Source: Nocardioides sp. IC4_145
Lineage (GTDB): Bacteria > Actinomycetota > Actinomycetes > Propionibacteriales > Nocardioidaceae
Length of the DNA: 64,000 nt
Direction of reading: 5' to 3'
Assembly (NCBI RefSeq): GCF_011250565.1
Contig: NZ_JAANMS010000007.1
Location: 48,719 to 112,718, forward strand
Shown: one piece after another, positions 8,868 to 17,254 of the stretch
Layout: every line of letters begins with the position of its first letter
Numbering within the stretch: the first letter of the stretch is position 1
The notes under the pieces: model-generated
Told to the model about the DNA's origin: nothing
Seen by the model: the letters and a program-made list of their open reading frames with translations, nothing else
The model's database searches: none
Translations under genes and position numbers: made by a program

Positions 8868-10043
8868 TCAGTCTGGCAGGCCGGCAAGCTCGGTCAGCCG
8901 GGCCCGCCATGCCTGCGTCAGCTCCGTCTCGGTCCAGCCGGCGATGTCCCGCAGCGCGGCCTCGACACCGTCCGAGCCGGCAGCGCGGTACAGGTCCACG
9001 AGGCCCTGCTCCCCCACCCGGTCCGCCAGCACGACGCAGGCCAGCCAGGCAGCCTCGTACGCCGCGCCCAGGTGGCTGGTGCCCGTGTCGAACTCGACCG
9101 GTCCCGGCAGGGCGGGCGGTGGCCCGTCCTCGCGCACCTGCTCGATCACCTGGCTGGCGGTCGTGCTGAGCGGCAGGTCGACGTCGCGCAGTGCGACGTA
9201 GTCGGCGAAGCCCTCGAGCAGCCAGAGTGGCTGGGCGCTCACCGGCGCCCGGGTCGCGACGTGGGTCGCTTCGTGGCTGAGCACGACCTGCGCACCCCGC
9301 GACCGCAGGGTCCCGAGCACGTCGGGGTTCACGAAGACGTGCAGCGGTGCGTCGGGGGCCGTGGAGCCGTCCGGCGAGGCGGTGACCGCCGCGACACCGT
9401 CGTACTGCCCGTCCTCCGCTCCGAGGACGTCGCCGAGCCCGGCGGCCGAGGCGGGCACCTCGACGACGAGACGCGGACGCCACGCGTCGAGCACCCGTCG
9501 AACCACCGGCACGGCGGCCTCGGCGCGCGCGGTCACGCTCGGCAGGTCGGCGCCCTCGGCGCCGAGCACCAGCACGCGGTCGGTGCGCCGCACCTCGACC
9601 GGACCGGTCAGCCACAGCGGGCTCCGTCCCTCACCTCCGCCGACAGCAGCCAGCACCGCTCCGTCCTCGTCGAGCCGGAAGGTCATCGCGACCTCCGTCC
9701 GCGCCGGCTCGCCGTCGAAGCCCGCGAACCGCCAGGTCACGTCGACGGTGGCGCGCACCCCATCGACGGTGCGGCCGGTCTGCTCGACGTACCGGAGGTC
9801 GAGGTCGCGCACCCGGAGCCGATCGGCATTGGTCACCAGGTAGCCCACGCCGGTGTCCTCGAGCGCCGCACTGTCGCCGGTGCGGACGGCCTCCTCGACC
9901 CGGTCGAGCGCCTCGTCGAGGGCAGCCGGACCGATCGCGGAGCTGGTCGTGCGGTCCGGCGTCGCGACGTACGCCTCGTCACGCAGGACGAGCCACACGA
10001 CCGCCACGCCGATCACGAGCACCGAGACGACGAGGCCGGCCAC
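8868..10043 (-). CDS. Membrane-anchored MA-like (gluzincin) peptidase domain protein
   Basis: The product has one N-terminal transmembrane helix (GLVVSVLVIGVAVVWLVL), a beta-rich domain that looks NTF2-like, and a C-terminal peptidase domain. That domain has SHEATH (HExxH) and, 21 residues on, LLEGFADY, which gives the third ligand Glu of a gluzincin. The extracytoplasmic side is predicted. The GTG at 10043 gives 391 aa, but a longer form from a CTG at 10091 would overlap the upstream NlpC stop and add a 16-residue cytoplasmic leader (AEPSPPTEAGRPRRW). That form is plausible. The stop is 5 bases from the M48 start. Confidence 0.75.
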   Translation of the reverse strand: MAGLVVSVLVIGVAVVWLVLRDEAYVATPDRTTSSAIGPAALDEALDRVEEAVRTGDSAALEDTGVGYLVTNADRLRVRDLDLRYVEQTGRTVDGVRATVDVTWRFAGFDGEPARTEVAMTFRLDEDGAVLAAVGGGEGRSPLWLTGPVEVRRTDRVLVLGAEGADLPSVTARAEAAVPVVRRVLDAWRPRLVVEVPASAAGLGDVLGAEDGQYDGVAAVTASPDGSTAPDAPLHVFVNPDVLGTLRSRGAQVVLSHEATHVATRAPVSAQPLWLLEGFADYVALRDVDLPLSTTASQVIEQVREDGPPPALPGPVEFDTGTSHLGAAYEAAWLACVVLADRVGEQGLVDLYRAAGSDGVEAALRDIAGWTETELTQAWRARLTELAGLPD

Positions 10044-10083
10044 CCACCGTCGTGGGCGACCGGCCTCGGTCGGGGGACTCGGC

Positions 10084-11067
10084 TCAGCCAGGGCGCACCG
10101 CGCCGACGTACGGCATGGAGTGCAGCGCCGCGGTGGTGACGCCGGAGCCGGGGTTGGCGGCGTGGACGATCATGCCGTTGCCGATGTACATGCCGACGTG
10201 GCTGATCGGGCTGTAGTAGAAGACGAGGTCGCCGGGCTGGAGGTCGCCCTCGGCAACGCGCGGACCGGAGGAGTACTGCGCGCTCGAGGAGTGCGGCAGG
10301 GCCACGCCCGCGGCGCCCCAGGCCCTCATCGTGAGGCCGGAGCAGTCGAACGCGCTCGGCCCGGCAGCGCCGTAGACGTAGGCGTCGCCGACCTGGGCCA
10401 TGGCGTAGGAGATGGCGGCCGCGGCACGACCGGAAGCCGGGACGGACGCCGGCGCGCGGGTGCTGTCACGGGAGAGCAGCGACTCGCGCTCCTTCTCCTC
10501 GAGCCGGTTGAGGAGGCTCTCGGCCTCGGCCAGCTTCTCGTCGATCTCGGCCTTCTCGTCCGCGAGCTGGTCCTTGACCTCGGCGACCTGCTCGGCGCGG
10601 TCCTCGGTCGCCTCGCGGCGGATGTCGAGCGCCTTGAGCTCGGCGGTGTAGTCGCCGTACATCTGGTCCTGCAGGTCGTCGAAGGCCGACATCGTCGACA
10701 GCTCCGACAGGAAGCCCTGCGGGTCGTCGGAGACGATCACCTGGCCGACGGCGGAGAGGCCCTGGCCTTGGTACTGCCGCACGACGGACCGCTCGACCTG
10801 CTCGCGGACGCCCTCGAGCCGGTCACCCTGGCGGTCCTCGTCGGCCTTCAGCGAGCGCAGGTCGCGGTTGAGCTCGCGCAGCTCGATCCGGGCGTCGTTG
10901 AACCGCTCGGAGGCCTGCTCGGCCTCGTGGAAGAGTCGGTCGACGCGGGTCTGGACGTCCTCGATGTCCGGCTCGGCCTGGGCCGGGACCGAGGGTCCGA
11001 TGCCGATGGCGCCGATCACGGCGAGCCCGGTGAGGGCGGGGATGATGCGCTTCCGGCCGTTGAGCAC
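10084..11067 (-). CDS. NlpC/P60 peptidoglycan endopeptidase with coiled-coil N-domain (RipC-like)
   Basis: The 327-aa secreted protein has a signal peptide (cleavage near PAQA, residue 31), a long charged coiled coil (about 35-200) and a C-terminal NlpC/P60 domain. The catalytic Cys is in AFDCSGL, with the His in ISHVGMYIG and a final H in VHAANP. Such enzymes cut stem-peptide bonds during cell division and growth. The GTG at 11067 begins a normal signal peptide. The mRNA leader holds a c-di-AMP riboswitch, so expression should fall when c-di-AMP is high. This links cell-wall turnover to osmotic state. Confidence 0.92.
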   Translation of the reverse strand: MLNGRKRIIPALTGLAVIGAIGIGPSVPAQAEPDIEDVQTRVDRLFHEAEQASERFNDARIELRELNRDLRSLKADEDRQGDRLEGVREQVERSVVRQYQGQGLSAVGQVIVSDDPQGFLSELSTMSAFDDLQDQMYGDYTAELKALDIRREATEDRAEQVAEVKDQLADEKAEIDEKLAEAESLLNRLEEKERESLLSRDSTRAPASVPASGRAAAAISYAMAQVGDAYVYGAAGPSAFDCSGLTMRAWGAAGVALPHSSSAQYSSGPRVAEGDLQPGDLVFYYSPISHVGMYIGNGMIVHAANPGSGVTTAALHSMPYVGAVRPG

Positions 11068-11093
11068 GAGCGGACGGTCTCCTCGGTGTCGTA

Positions 11094-11230
11094 CGTCTAC
11101 CGGGTGAGCTGACGGGTTCGGGCACGACAGGCCCTACGCCCGCTCCTCACCGCTGTGCGGTGCCTTGCGGGCGATTCACCCCAGTGACGCTGCGCGCAGC
11201 GCCGGTGGTTCCCCGGTTCCCGGTCCGCCG
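11094..11230 (-). promoter_or_regulatory. c-di-AMP (ydaO/yuaA) riboswitch
   Basis: The minus strand shows the conserved blocks of actinobacterial ydaO RNAs in order: GGGAACCGGGGAACC (11208-11222), GGGGTGAATCGCCCG (11168-11182) pairing with GCGGGCGTAGGGCC (11130-11143), and GCCCGAACCCGTCAGCTCAC (within 11094-11123). It ends about 27 bases before the GTG of the NlpC/P60 gene. In this class, c-di-AMP binding generally turns expression off. A possible -10 (TAACCT) lies at 11302-11307 on the same strand. Confidence 0.88.
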
Positions 11231-11434
11231 GAGCGGGCCGAGACTCGACGCGGTGCCCGCGCAGACCGGTTGGTCCACTGCCACGGGCACCTGAGCACGA
11301 CAGGTTAGTCGCGCGTCCGCGCTCCCGCGAATCTTCCGCGGTATGTCGTCGGTGTTTCTGGGGACGACTCCACAGTCTTTACCGAAGTCCGCCCCAGCAG
11401 TCACACCAGTCACAGCACAGCGCTCCCCGGACGG

Positions 11435-11641
11435 TCAGGCCGACTCGACGTCGTACCCGTCCATCGGGCGCACCAGCCGCAGGGGTGGCACCAGCCCTCC
11501 CTCGGCGAGCAGCTCGAGGGCGCGCCGCTCGTCGTCGTCGAACGTCAGCTCCGGCGGCGGCCCGAGCAGCACCGTCACCACGCAGTCGTGGCAGGCCAGA
11601 CCTCGCACCACGCAGGTGTCGCAGTCGATCCGTGTCGTCAT
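11435..11641 (-). CDS. Small Cys-rich protein, function unknown
   Basis: This 68-aa protein begins MTTRIDCDTCVVRGLACHDC, giving two CxxC pairs that could bind zinc or iron. A short helix with DDDERRALELLAEGG and a tail RLVRPMDGYD follow. I do not recognise a named family. Similar small CxxC proteins occur next to cell-wall genes in actinobacteria. The ATG at 11641 was chosen because it begins the Cys-rich part; the open frame upstream is low-quality. The stop is 205 bases upstream of the riboswitch on the same strand. Confidence 0.65.
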   Translation of the reverse strand: MTTRIDCDTCVVRGLACHDCVVTVLLGPPPELTFDDDERRALELLAEGGLVPPLRLVRPMDGYDVESA

Positions 11642-11749
11642 GGGCACACCGTGGCAGCGACCACCGACAACGGGTGTCCACCCGGGTGGTCGAGGTCGCC
11701 CGATCGGGCAGTCGGGGGCCGTTCGCCTGCCGTCGCCCGCGCTGCGAAC

Positions 11750-11755
11750 TACGGT
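11750..11755 (+). promoter_or_regulatory. TACGGT -10 box, leaderless promoter
   Basis: TACGGT lies 7 bases before the GTG at 11763 and there is no ribosome site between them. This fits transcription starting at the start codon. Confidence 0.5.
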
Positions 11756-11762
11756 GCCGCGC

Positions 11763-13139
11763 GTGCCCCCCACCGCTCTCACCCGTTTCGCGCCGCCGGC
11801 CCTGGCCGGCCTCGCGGCCGCCGTCTACGCCGCGACGGCGGACCGGTCGATCGGGATGAACGACGTCACGTCGGCGGCGGTCGGCGCCTGGCGCATCGCG
11901 TCGAGCGGGACGCCGTGGCTCGACGGCGTCGACCTGTCGGCGCTGGACTTCAGGGACGAGTACCTCTGGGTCGGCGAGGCCGAGAACGGCCACACCGCCG
12001 TGTTCCGCTCGCCCGGCGCGATCGCGATGGGTGTCCCGGCGTACCTCCTGGCCCGCACCGGTGCGCAACCCGAGGACTTCGTCCGCTGGCCCGGCGCCGT
12101 CTGGGCGGCCCTGCTGACAGCGTTCATGCTCACTCTCTTCTGGCGCGCGCTGCGGGCGCACCTGCCCGCGGCGTGGGCGACTGCTGCCGTCGGCGTGCTC
12201 GGCTTCGCGACACCCGTGTGGACCATCAACGCCAACGGCCTCTGGACCCACACGCTCACCGTGCTCGGCATCGCCGGCATGGCCTGGGGCGCCGCGACGG
12301 GACGGTGGTGGCTCGTCGGTCTCGTCGGCGGCATCGGTCTGTGGGGCCGCCTCCATGTCGCCTTGATCGTCGCCCTCCTGGGGCTCGGCCTGGCGATCTG
12401 GCGCCGCAAGCCGGCCATCGCGCTGGTGGTCGGCGCCGTCAGCGGGACGTTCCTGGTGCTCGCCGGGATGTGGAGCAGCTGGATGTACGGCGGCGGCTGG
12501 GAGCCGCAAGGTCCCTACGCCTCGCCGACCGAGTACGCCGCCCGGACGGCCGACACCGTCGAGTCGAGTCCCTGGGACGGGCTTGTGAACCAGCTCGGCC
12601 TCTGGGTCTCGGCAGACCGCGGGCTGCTGGTCTGGAGCCCGGTGCTCCTGCTCCTGCTCCCCGCGCTCGTGCGCTCGTGGCGCGACCTCCCGGGCTGGAC
12701 CCGCGTCCTCGCCGTCGGCGGGCTCGCCTACTGCCTGGTCCAAGGCCAGCTCAACGAGTTCGACGGCGGCTCTGGCTACTACGGCTACCGGCTGACCCTC
12801 GAGACCGTCGCGTGCCTGTTCCCGGCATATGCCCTCGCCGCGCGCCGCGCCGGCCGGGTGGCTGCTGCGCTCATCGGACCCGTGCTCGGCGTGTCCGTCG
12901 CTGCCATGGCCATCGGGGCGACGTCTGAGGGCTTCCTGGTGCTGGAGGAGCACGCCTGGACCGACAACTCCCTGGCACTCGCCCTGCGCACCTTCCCGCT
13001 GCTCTGGCTCTGGCTCGCCCTCATGGCGCTCGTCGGCCACCTCGCGGTCCGCGTCTGGCACGAGCGCGGCCTGGACCGTGCGGCCGCCCCGGCCGGTGCG
13101 CCTGCGACCGGGCCCGCGACCCCGGAGCCCGTCAGCTGA
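11763..13139 (+). CDS. Polytopic membrane protein, GT-C glycosyltransferase-like
   Basis: The 458-aa product has about ten hydrophobic helices. An acidic extracytoplasmic loop follows the first one (TADRSIGMNDVTS), and further extracytoplasmic stretches carry aromatic residues (SWMYGGGWEPQGPYASP, QLNEFDGGSGYYGYR). The layout resembles lipid-linked sugar transferases (GT-C) of actinobacteria, but no diagnostic motif is certain. An in-frame GTG at 11754 is an alternative start. The end overlaps the convergent NYN gene by 8 bases. Confidence 0.75.
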   Translation: MPPTALTRFAPPALAGLAAAVYAATADRSIGMNDVTSAAVGAWRIASSGTPWLDGVDLSALDFRDEYLWVGEAENGHTAVFRSPGAIAMGVPAYLLARTGAQPEDFVRWPGAVWAALLTAFMLTLFWRALRAHLPAAWATAAVGVLGFATPVWTINANGLWTHTLTVLGIAGMAWGAATGRWWLVGLVGGIGLWGRLHVALIVALLGLGLAIWRRKPAIALVVGAVSGTFLVLAGMWSSWMYGGGWEPQGPYASPTEYAARTADTVESSPWDGLVNQLGLWVSADRGLLVWSPVLLLLLPALVRSWRDLPGWTRVLAVGGLAYCLVQGQLNEFDGGSGYYGYRLTLETVACLFPAYALAARRAGRVAAALIGPVLGVSVAAMAIGATSEGFLVLEEHAWTDNSLALALRTFPLLWLWLALMALVGHLAVRVWHERGLDRAAAPAGAPATGPATPEPVS

Positions 13140-14391
13140 TCAGGGCCGCCAACGCGTCGACGGAAGCGCCGCGGGCGCCGGCACGGGTGACGTCGGCGAG
13201 GACGGCCTGGTCGGCGGTGACGACGACGACGACGCGACCAGGAGGCTCCGCAGCGACGAGGTCGCGGATGACGTCGTCGGCGATCGTCCCCTCGGGGCTG
13301 AAGTAGACCCGTACGCCGCGGGGCGCAGCGACGACCGGCCGGGCGCCGAGGCCGGCCTGGGCCGCGTCGAAGACCACCGTGGTGTCGACCCCGGTCCGGG
13401 CAACAAGCGGGGCGAGGCCGTTGACGAGCCGGATCCGCTGCGCCTCGAGCGGTGACGAAGGCCAGACGTTCTTGCTCACGTTGTAGCCGTCGACGATGAG
13501 CCGGGCCCGCGGCATCGCGAGGTACTGCTCGAGAAGTCCGGCCGACGCGCCGGTCAGCAGTCGTGCGCCGTCGGCGACGCCGGCGGACAGGCCGGCCTCG
13601 ACGCGGTCAGCGGGCGCGCCCGAGGCGGAGGGCAGGCCGAGCTCACGGCGGAGCCCGGCGGCGGACTCCATGAGGGTCTCCAGCAGCACGCGGGCGCGCA
13701 CGGTCGCCTCGTCGCGCTCCGCACGTACGGCGCGCCGCCCGGTCGCCGCGTCCGCCTCGAGCTCGGCGACGCGGGCGCGGAGGCGACGTACCTCCCGGTC
13801 CTGGGTCGATGCCAGCGCCTCCACCTCGCGGCGCAGGCGGTCGACCTCGGCAGCGGCCTGCTCCCCCGCGGCGCGGGCGGCCTTCTCGGCCGTGCGTGAC
13901 TCGCCGAGCCGGCGTCGCAGCGTGGCGTTCTCGGCCTTCAGCTCGTCGAGCTGCGCCCGGTGCAGGGCACGCAGCTCGCGGGTGGCCCGGTCGGCGGCGT
14001 CGAGCTTGCCGCGCAGCCGGGCGGCCTCGGTCTCCTCCCGGGTGGGGCCGGCGGGAGCGACCTCGGCGAGCGCCGCGGCCAGCTCCTCCTCCCACGCGCC
14101 CGTCCGCAGCAGCCACGCGACGGCGGCCCGGTCGGCCGGCGAGGAGACGGTCGGCGGCTCGACGGCCAGGTGAGCGGCGATCCGGCCGCGCAGGTCGTCG
14201 TCCCGCAGCGCCGTGGTGATGGCGGTGGTGCCCAGCTTCGCCCGCCGGGCCGGCGCGAACGTCGCCACCCGGCGCAGCGCCGGCGGCAGCTGCCCGAGCG
14301 CCGGCAGCACGTCGGCCGTCATCGCCACGACCCGGGCGCGCACCGGCTCGGGCAGCTGCGCCAGCGACGGCGGCGAGGACGAGGTGGACAA
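13132..14391 (-). CDS. NYN-domain (YacP-like) protein with coiled coil
   Basis: The 419-aa product has a helical N-domain (residues 1-120), a long coiled coil rich in Arg/Glu (about 120-230) and a C-terminal NYN/PIN-like domain. That domain starts at RLIVDGYNVSKN and has later acidic residues (VVFDAAQ, VVTADQAVL). NYN_YacP proteins are predicted metal-dependent RNases. The TTG at 14391 was chosen because a GGGAG lies 6 bases upstream and the sequence before it lacks the protein's character. Its promoter faces away from the DEDDh nuclease gene. Confidence 0.85.
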   Translation of the reverse strand: MSTSSSPPSLAQLPEPVRARVVAMTADVLPALGQLPPALRRVATFAPARRAKLGTTAITTALRDDDLRGRIAAHLAVEPPTVSSPADRAAVAWLLRTGAWEEELAAALAEVAPAGPTREETEAARLRGKLDAADRATRELRALHRAQLDELKAENATLRRRLGESRTAEKAARAAGEQAAAEVDRLRREVEALASTQDREVRRLRARVAELEADAATGRRAVRAERDEATVRARVLLETLMESAAGLRRELGLPSASGAPADRVEAGLSAGVADGARLLTGASAGLLEQYLAMPRARLIVDGYNVSKNVWPSSPLEAQRIRLVNGLAPLVARTGVDTTVVFDAAQAGLGARPVVAAPRGVRVYFSPEGTIADDVIRDLVAAEPPGRVVVVVTADQAVLADVTRAGARGASVDALAALIS

Positions 14392-14469
14392 CGCGGCTCC
14401 CAGAGGAGGTGTGAGGGACGTCGAGGAGCCTATTCCGCGAGCCGTCACGGGATTGTCGGCGCCCGCGCC

Positions 14470-14475
14470 TACCGT
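14470..14475 (+). promoter_or_regulatory. TACCGT -10 box, leaderless promoter
   Basis: The box is 7 bases before the ATG at 14483, with no Shine-Dalgarno sequence. It lies in the gap divergent to the NYN gene. Confidence 0.5.
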
Positions 14476-14482
14476 CCCCCGC

Positions 14483-16288
14483 ATGAGCAGCACCCTCCAC
14501 GCCGAGCACGCCGGGAGCTCCCCGCAGCGTCCGGGCCGGTGGGAGTCCCAGCGGAGCTTCGACGAGCTCGGCCGGCCGCTGCGCGACATCACCTTCACCG
14601 TCGTCGACCTCGAGACGACCGGCGGCTCGGCCGAGGGCGGCTCGATGATCACCGAGATCGGGGCGGTCAAGGTGCGCGGTGGCGAGGTGCTCGGCGAGTT
14701 CCAGACGCTGGTCAACCCGCACCAGCCGATCCCGCCGTTCATCGCCGTCCTGACCGGCATCAGCAACGCGATGGTGGCGACGGCGCCGCCCGTCGAGGCC
14801 GCCCTGCCGGCGTTCCTGGAGTTCGCCGCTGGCACCGTGCTCGTCGCGCACAACGCGCCCTTCGACATCGGCTTCCTCAAGTACTTCTGCGAGCAGCAGG
14901 GCCGACCCTGGCCTGCTTTCGAGGTGCTCGACACCGCTCGCCTGGCGCGCCGCGTCATCACCAAGGACGACGCGCCCAACTGCAAGCTCTCCTCGCTCGC
15001 CCGCGCGTTCGGCTCGACCACCACGCCCAACCACCGCGCCCTCTCCGACGCCCGGGCGACCGTCGACGTGCTGCACGGGCTGATGGAGCGGCTCGGCGGT
15101 CTCGGCGTGCACACCCTCGAGGAGCTGCAGACCTTCTCGGGGCGGGTGAGCACGGCCCAGCGCCGCAAGCGCCACCTCGCCGAGGGCCTCCCCCACGCGC
15201 CGGGCGTCTACCTCTTCCGCGACCACGAGCGGCGGGTGCTGTACGTCGGCACCTCGAAGGACCTGCGCACCCGGGTCCGCACCTACTTCACCGCCTCGGA
15301 GACCCGGTCGCGGATGGGCGAGATGGTCGGCATCGCCGACAGCGTGACCGGCATCGAGTGCGCCACCCCGCTGGAGGCCGAGGTGCGCGAGCTGCGCCTC
15401 ATCGCCGAGCACAAGCCGCGCTACAACCGCCGGTCGCGCTTCCCGGAGAAGACCACCTTCGTCAAGCTCACCCGCGAGCCGTGGCCCCGGCTGTCCCTGG
15501 TCAAGCGGGTGCTCGACGACGACGCCGACTACCTCGGTCCGTTCTCCTCCCGCAAGGTCGCCGAGAAGTGCCTCGCCGCCCTGCACGACACCTTCCCGCT
15601 GCGGCAGTGCTCGGACCGCTTCGGCAAGGCGCCCTCGCGCACGCCCTGCGTGCTCGCCGAGCTCGGCCGCTGCCTCTCCCCCTGCGACGGCACCGTGGAC
15701 CACGACACGTACGCCGCGGTCGTGCGCCAACTGCGCGACTCCCTGCTGCGCCGTCCCGACCGGGTGGTCGAGCAGATCAACGCCCGGATGGAGGCACTCG
15801 CCGCCGACGAGCGGTTCGAGGAGGCCGGCGTGCACCGCGACCGGCTCGCGGCGTTCATCCGCGCCGCCAGCCGCACGCAGCGCCTGAGCGCGCTCACCCG
15901 GTGTCCCGAGGTCGTGGCCGCCCGCCGCGGCGACGACGGCAGGTGGGCGGTCCATGTCGTGCGGCACGGACGCCTCGCCGCCGCCGGCATCATCCCGCCC
16001 GGAGCGGACGCCCACGCCTACGTCGAGTCGCTGCGCGCGTCCGCGGAGACCGTCACCGGAGGTCCGGGGCCGGTGCCCGTGGCGACCGCCGAGGAGACCG
16101 AGAAGATCCTGCGCTGGCTCGAGTCCGCCGGCATCCGCCTCGTCGACGTGCAGGGCGAGTGGACCTGCCCGATCGAGGGCGCGACCCGGCACCTCGCGAT
16201 CCACGACGCGGTGAGCAGGTCGCGTGAGGAGCTCGTCCCGTTCGCCGACCGCCGCGACCTCGCGCCGGTCCACCAGCCGGTGCGGTGA
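14483..16288 (+). CDS. DEDDh exonuclease fused to GIY-YIG (UvrC-like) nuclease
   Basis: This 601-aa protein joins an epsilon-type 3'-5' exonuclease to a UvrC N-terminal type endonuclease. The exonuclease (about residues 35-205) shows D42-x-E44 in VVDLETTGG, HNAPFDIGF and the late HRALSDA box. The GIY-YIG domain starts at APGVYLFRD (about residue 240) with YVGTSKDLRTRV. A UVR-like helical region (RFEEAGVHRDRL) follows. The architecture matches Rv2191 of M. tuberculosis. A role in DNA repair or proofreading is likely. It probably has its own leaderless promoter. Confidence 0.92.
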   Translation: MSSTLHAEHAGSSPQRPGRWESQRSFDELGRPLRDITFTVVDLETTGGSAEGGSMITEIGAVKVRGGEVLGEFQTLVNPHQPIPPFIAVLTGISNAMVATAPPVEAALPAFLEFAAGTVLVAHNAPFDIGFLKYFCEQQGRPWPAFEVLDTARLARRVITKDDAPNCKLSSLARAFGSTTTPNHRALSDARATVDVLHGLMERLGGLGVHTLEELQTFSGRVSTAQRRKRHLAEGLPHAPGVYLFRDHERRVLYVGTSKDLRTRVRTYFTASETRSRMGEMVGIADSVTGIECATPLEAEVRELRLIAEHKPRYNRRSRFPEKTTFVKLTREPWPRLSLVKRVLDDDADYLGPFSSRKVAEKCLAALHDTFPLRQCSDRFGKAPSRTPCVLAELGRCLSPCDGTVDHDTYAAVVRQLRDSLLRRPDRVVEQINARMEALAADERFEEAGVHRDRLAAFIRAASRTQRLSALTRCPEVVAARRGDDGRWAVHVVRHGRLAAAGIIPPGADAHAYVESLRASAETVTGGPGPVPVATAEETEKILRWLESAGIRLVDVQGEWTCPIEGATRHLAIHDAVSRSREELVPFADRRDLAPVHQPVR

Positions 16289-16315
16289 CCGACCCGGCGC
16301 GGGCGTCGACCCGGC

Positions 16316-16321
16316 TAGGGT
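16316..16321 (+). promoter_or_regulatory. TAGGGT -10 box, leaderless promoter
   Basis: The box lies 7 bases before the ATG at 16329. Confidence 0.5.
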
Positions 16322-16328
16322 CTCGCCC

Positions 16329-16607
16329 ATGATCACCGCCATCGTCTTCGTCAAGGCTGACGTCGCCCGCATCCCCGAGGTGGCCGAGGCGATCGCCGCC
16401 CTCGACGGGGTCAGCGAGGTCTACTCGGTGACCGGCCAGATCGACCTGATCGCGCTCGTGCGCGTGCGGAACCACGAGGACGTCGCCAACGTCGTCGCCG
16501 ACCGGCTCAACAAGGTCGAGGGCGTGACCGCGACCGAGACGCACATCGCGTTCCGCGCCTACTCCCAGCACGACCTGGAGTCGGCGTTCTCGCTCGGCCT
16601 CGACTGA
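16329..16607 (+). CDS. Stand-alone Lrp/AsnC ligand-binding (RAM) domain protein
   Basis: This 92-aa protein is only the effector-binding half of Lrp/AsnC regulators: an alpha-beta fold with VYSVTGQIDLIALVRV and THIAFRAYS. There is no DNA-binding helix-turn-helix. Such stand-alone domains form dimers or octamers and bind amino acids; what they control is rarely known. In M. tuberculosis a comparable small protein lies near trpD. The next gene starts 10 bases after the stop. Confidence 0.9.
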   Translation: MITAIVFVKADVARIPEVAEAIAALDGVSEVYSVTGQIDLIALVRVRNHEDVANVVADRLNKVEGVTATETHIAFRAYSQHDLESAFSLGLD

Positions 16608-16617
16608 CGCCGTCGCG

Positions 16618-17250
16618 ATGAGCTGGCTCGCCGACCACTGGCTCGACGTCGTCGGCTGGGGCGGGAGCGGGCTGCTGGTCTACTCGCTGCTCCAGGCGCG
16701 GGTGCTGCGGTTCCGCACGCTCAACCTGCTGGGCTGCCTGGTGCTGCTCACGTTCAACGCGCTCATCGGGGTGTGGCCGATGGTGGGCATGAACGTCGTG
16801 CTGGCAGTCATCAACGTCTACTGGATCGTCCGGCTGACTCGCGAGCGGCACGACGAGGCCGTCTTCGAGGTCGTCGAGGTCCGCCCGGAGGACGCCTACC
16901 TCCGGCACGTCCTGCGCACCCACGCCGACGACATCCGCCGGTTCCAGCCGGACTTTGATCCGGCGCCGGCCGGCAGCCAGCACGCGTTCGTCGTGCTCAA
17001 GGGCGACGAGACGGTCGGCGTCGTGGTGCTGCGCAAGGAGGGCGACGTGGCGCACGTGCAGCTGGACTACGTCACGCCGCGCTACCGCGACTTCGCCCCC
17101 GGCGAGTTCCTGTGGCGCCGCAGCGGCGTGCTGCGCGACCTGGGCCTGCGCCGGGTGCTGACCCCGCCGGGCATGGTCGGCGCCTACTACGAGCACCTCG
17201 GCTTCCGCGCCGACGGACCGCGGTTCGTGCTCGACCTCGGCGAGCGTTAG
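16618..17250 (+). CDS. Membrane-anchored YgjV-like/GNAT-like fusion
   Basis: The 210-aa protein has three hydrophobic helices at residues 10-75 (GSGLLVYSLLQ, LLGCLVLLTFNALIGV, VGMNVVLAVINVYWIV), which resemble YgjV-type membrane domains. A cytosolic GNAT-like half follows (about 85-210) with VGVVVLRK and a late YEHLGFR segment typical of acetyltransferases. It looks like a membrane-tethered acetyltransferase. The ATG at 16618 was chosen as the first in-frame start after the Lrp gene. The acetyl-CoA P-loop is not clear. Confidence 0.75.
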   Translation: MSWLADHWLDVVGWGGSGLLVYSLLQARVLRFRTLNLLGCLVLLTFNALIGVWPMVGMNVVLAVINVYWIVRLTRERHDEAVFEVVEVRPEDAYLRHVLRTHADDIRRFQPDFDPAPAGSQHAFVVLKGDETVGVVVLRKEGDVAHVQLDYVTPRYRDFAPGEFLWRRSGVLRDLGLRRVLTPPGMVGAYYEHLGFRADGPRFVLDLGER

Positions 17251-17254
17251 CCGC

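Noticed and set aside
13643..16372. 909-residue minus-strand frame across the DEDDh nuclease gene
   Set aside because: It crosses the NYN gene out of frame and the nuclease antisense. No recognisable domain.
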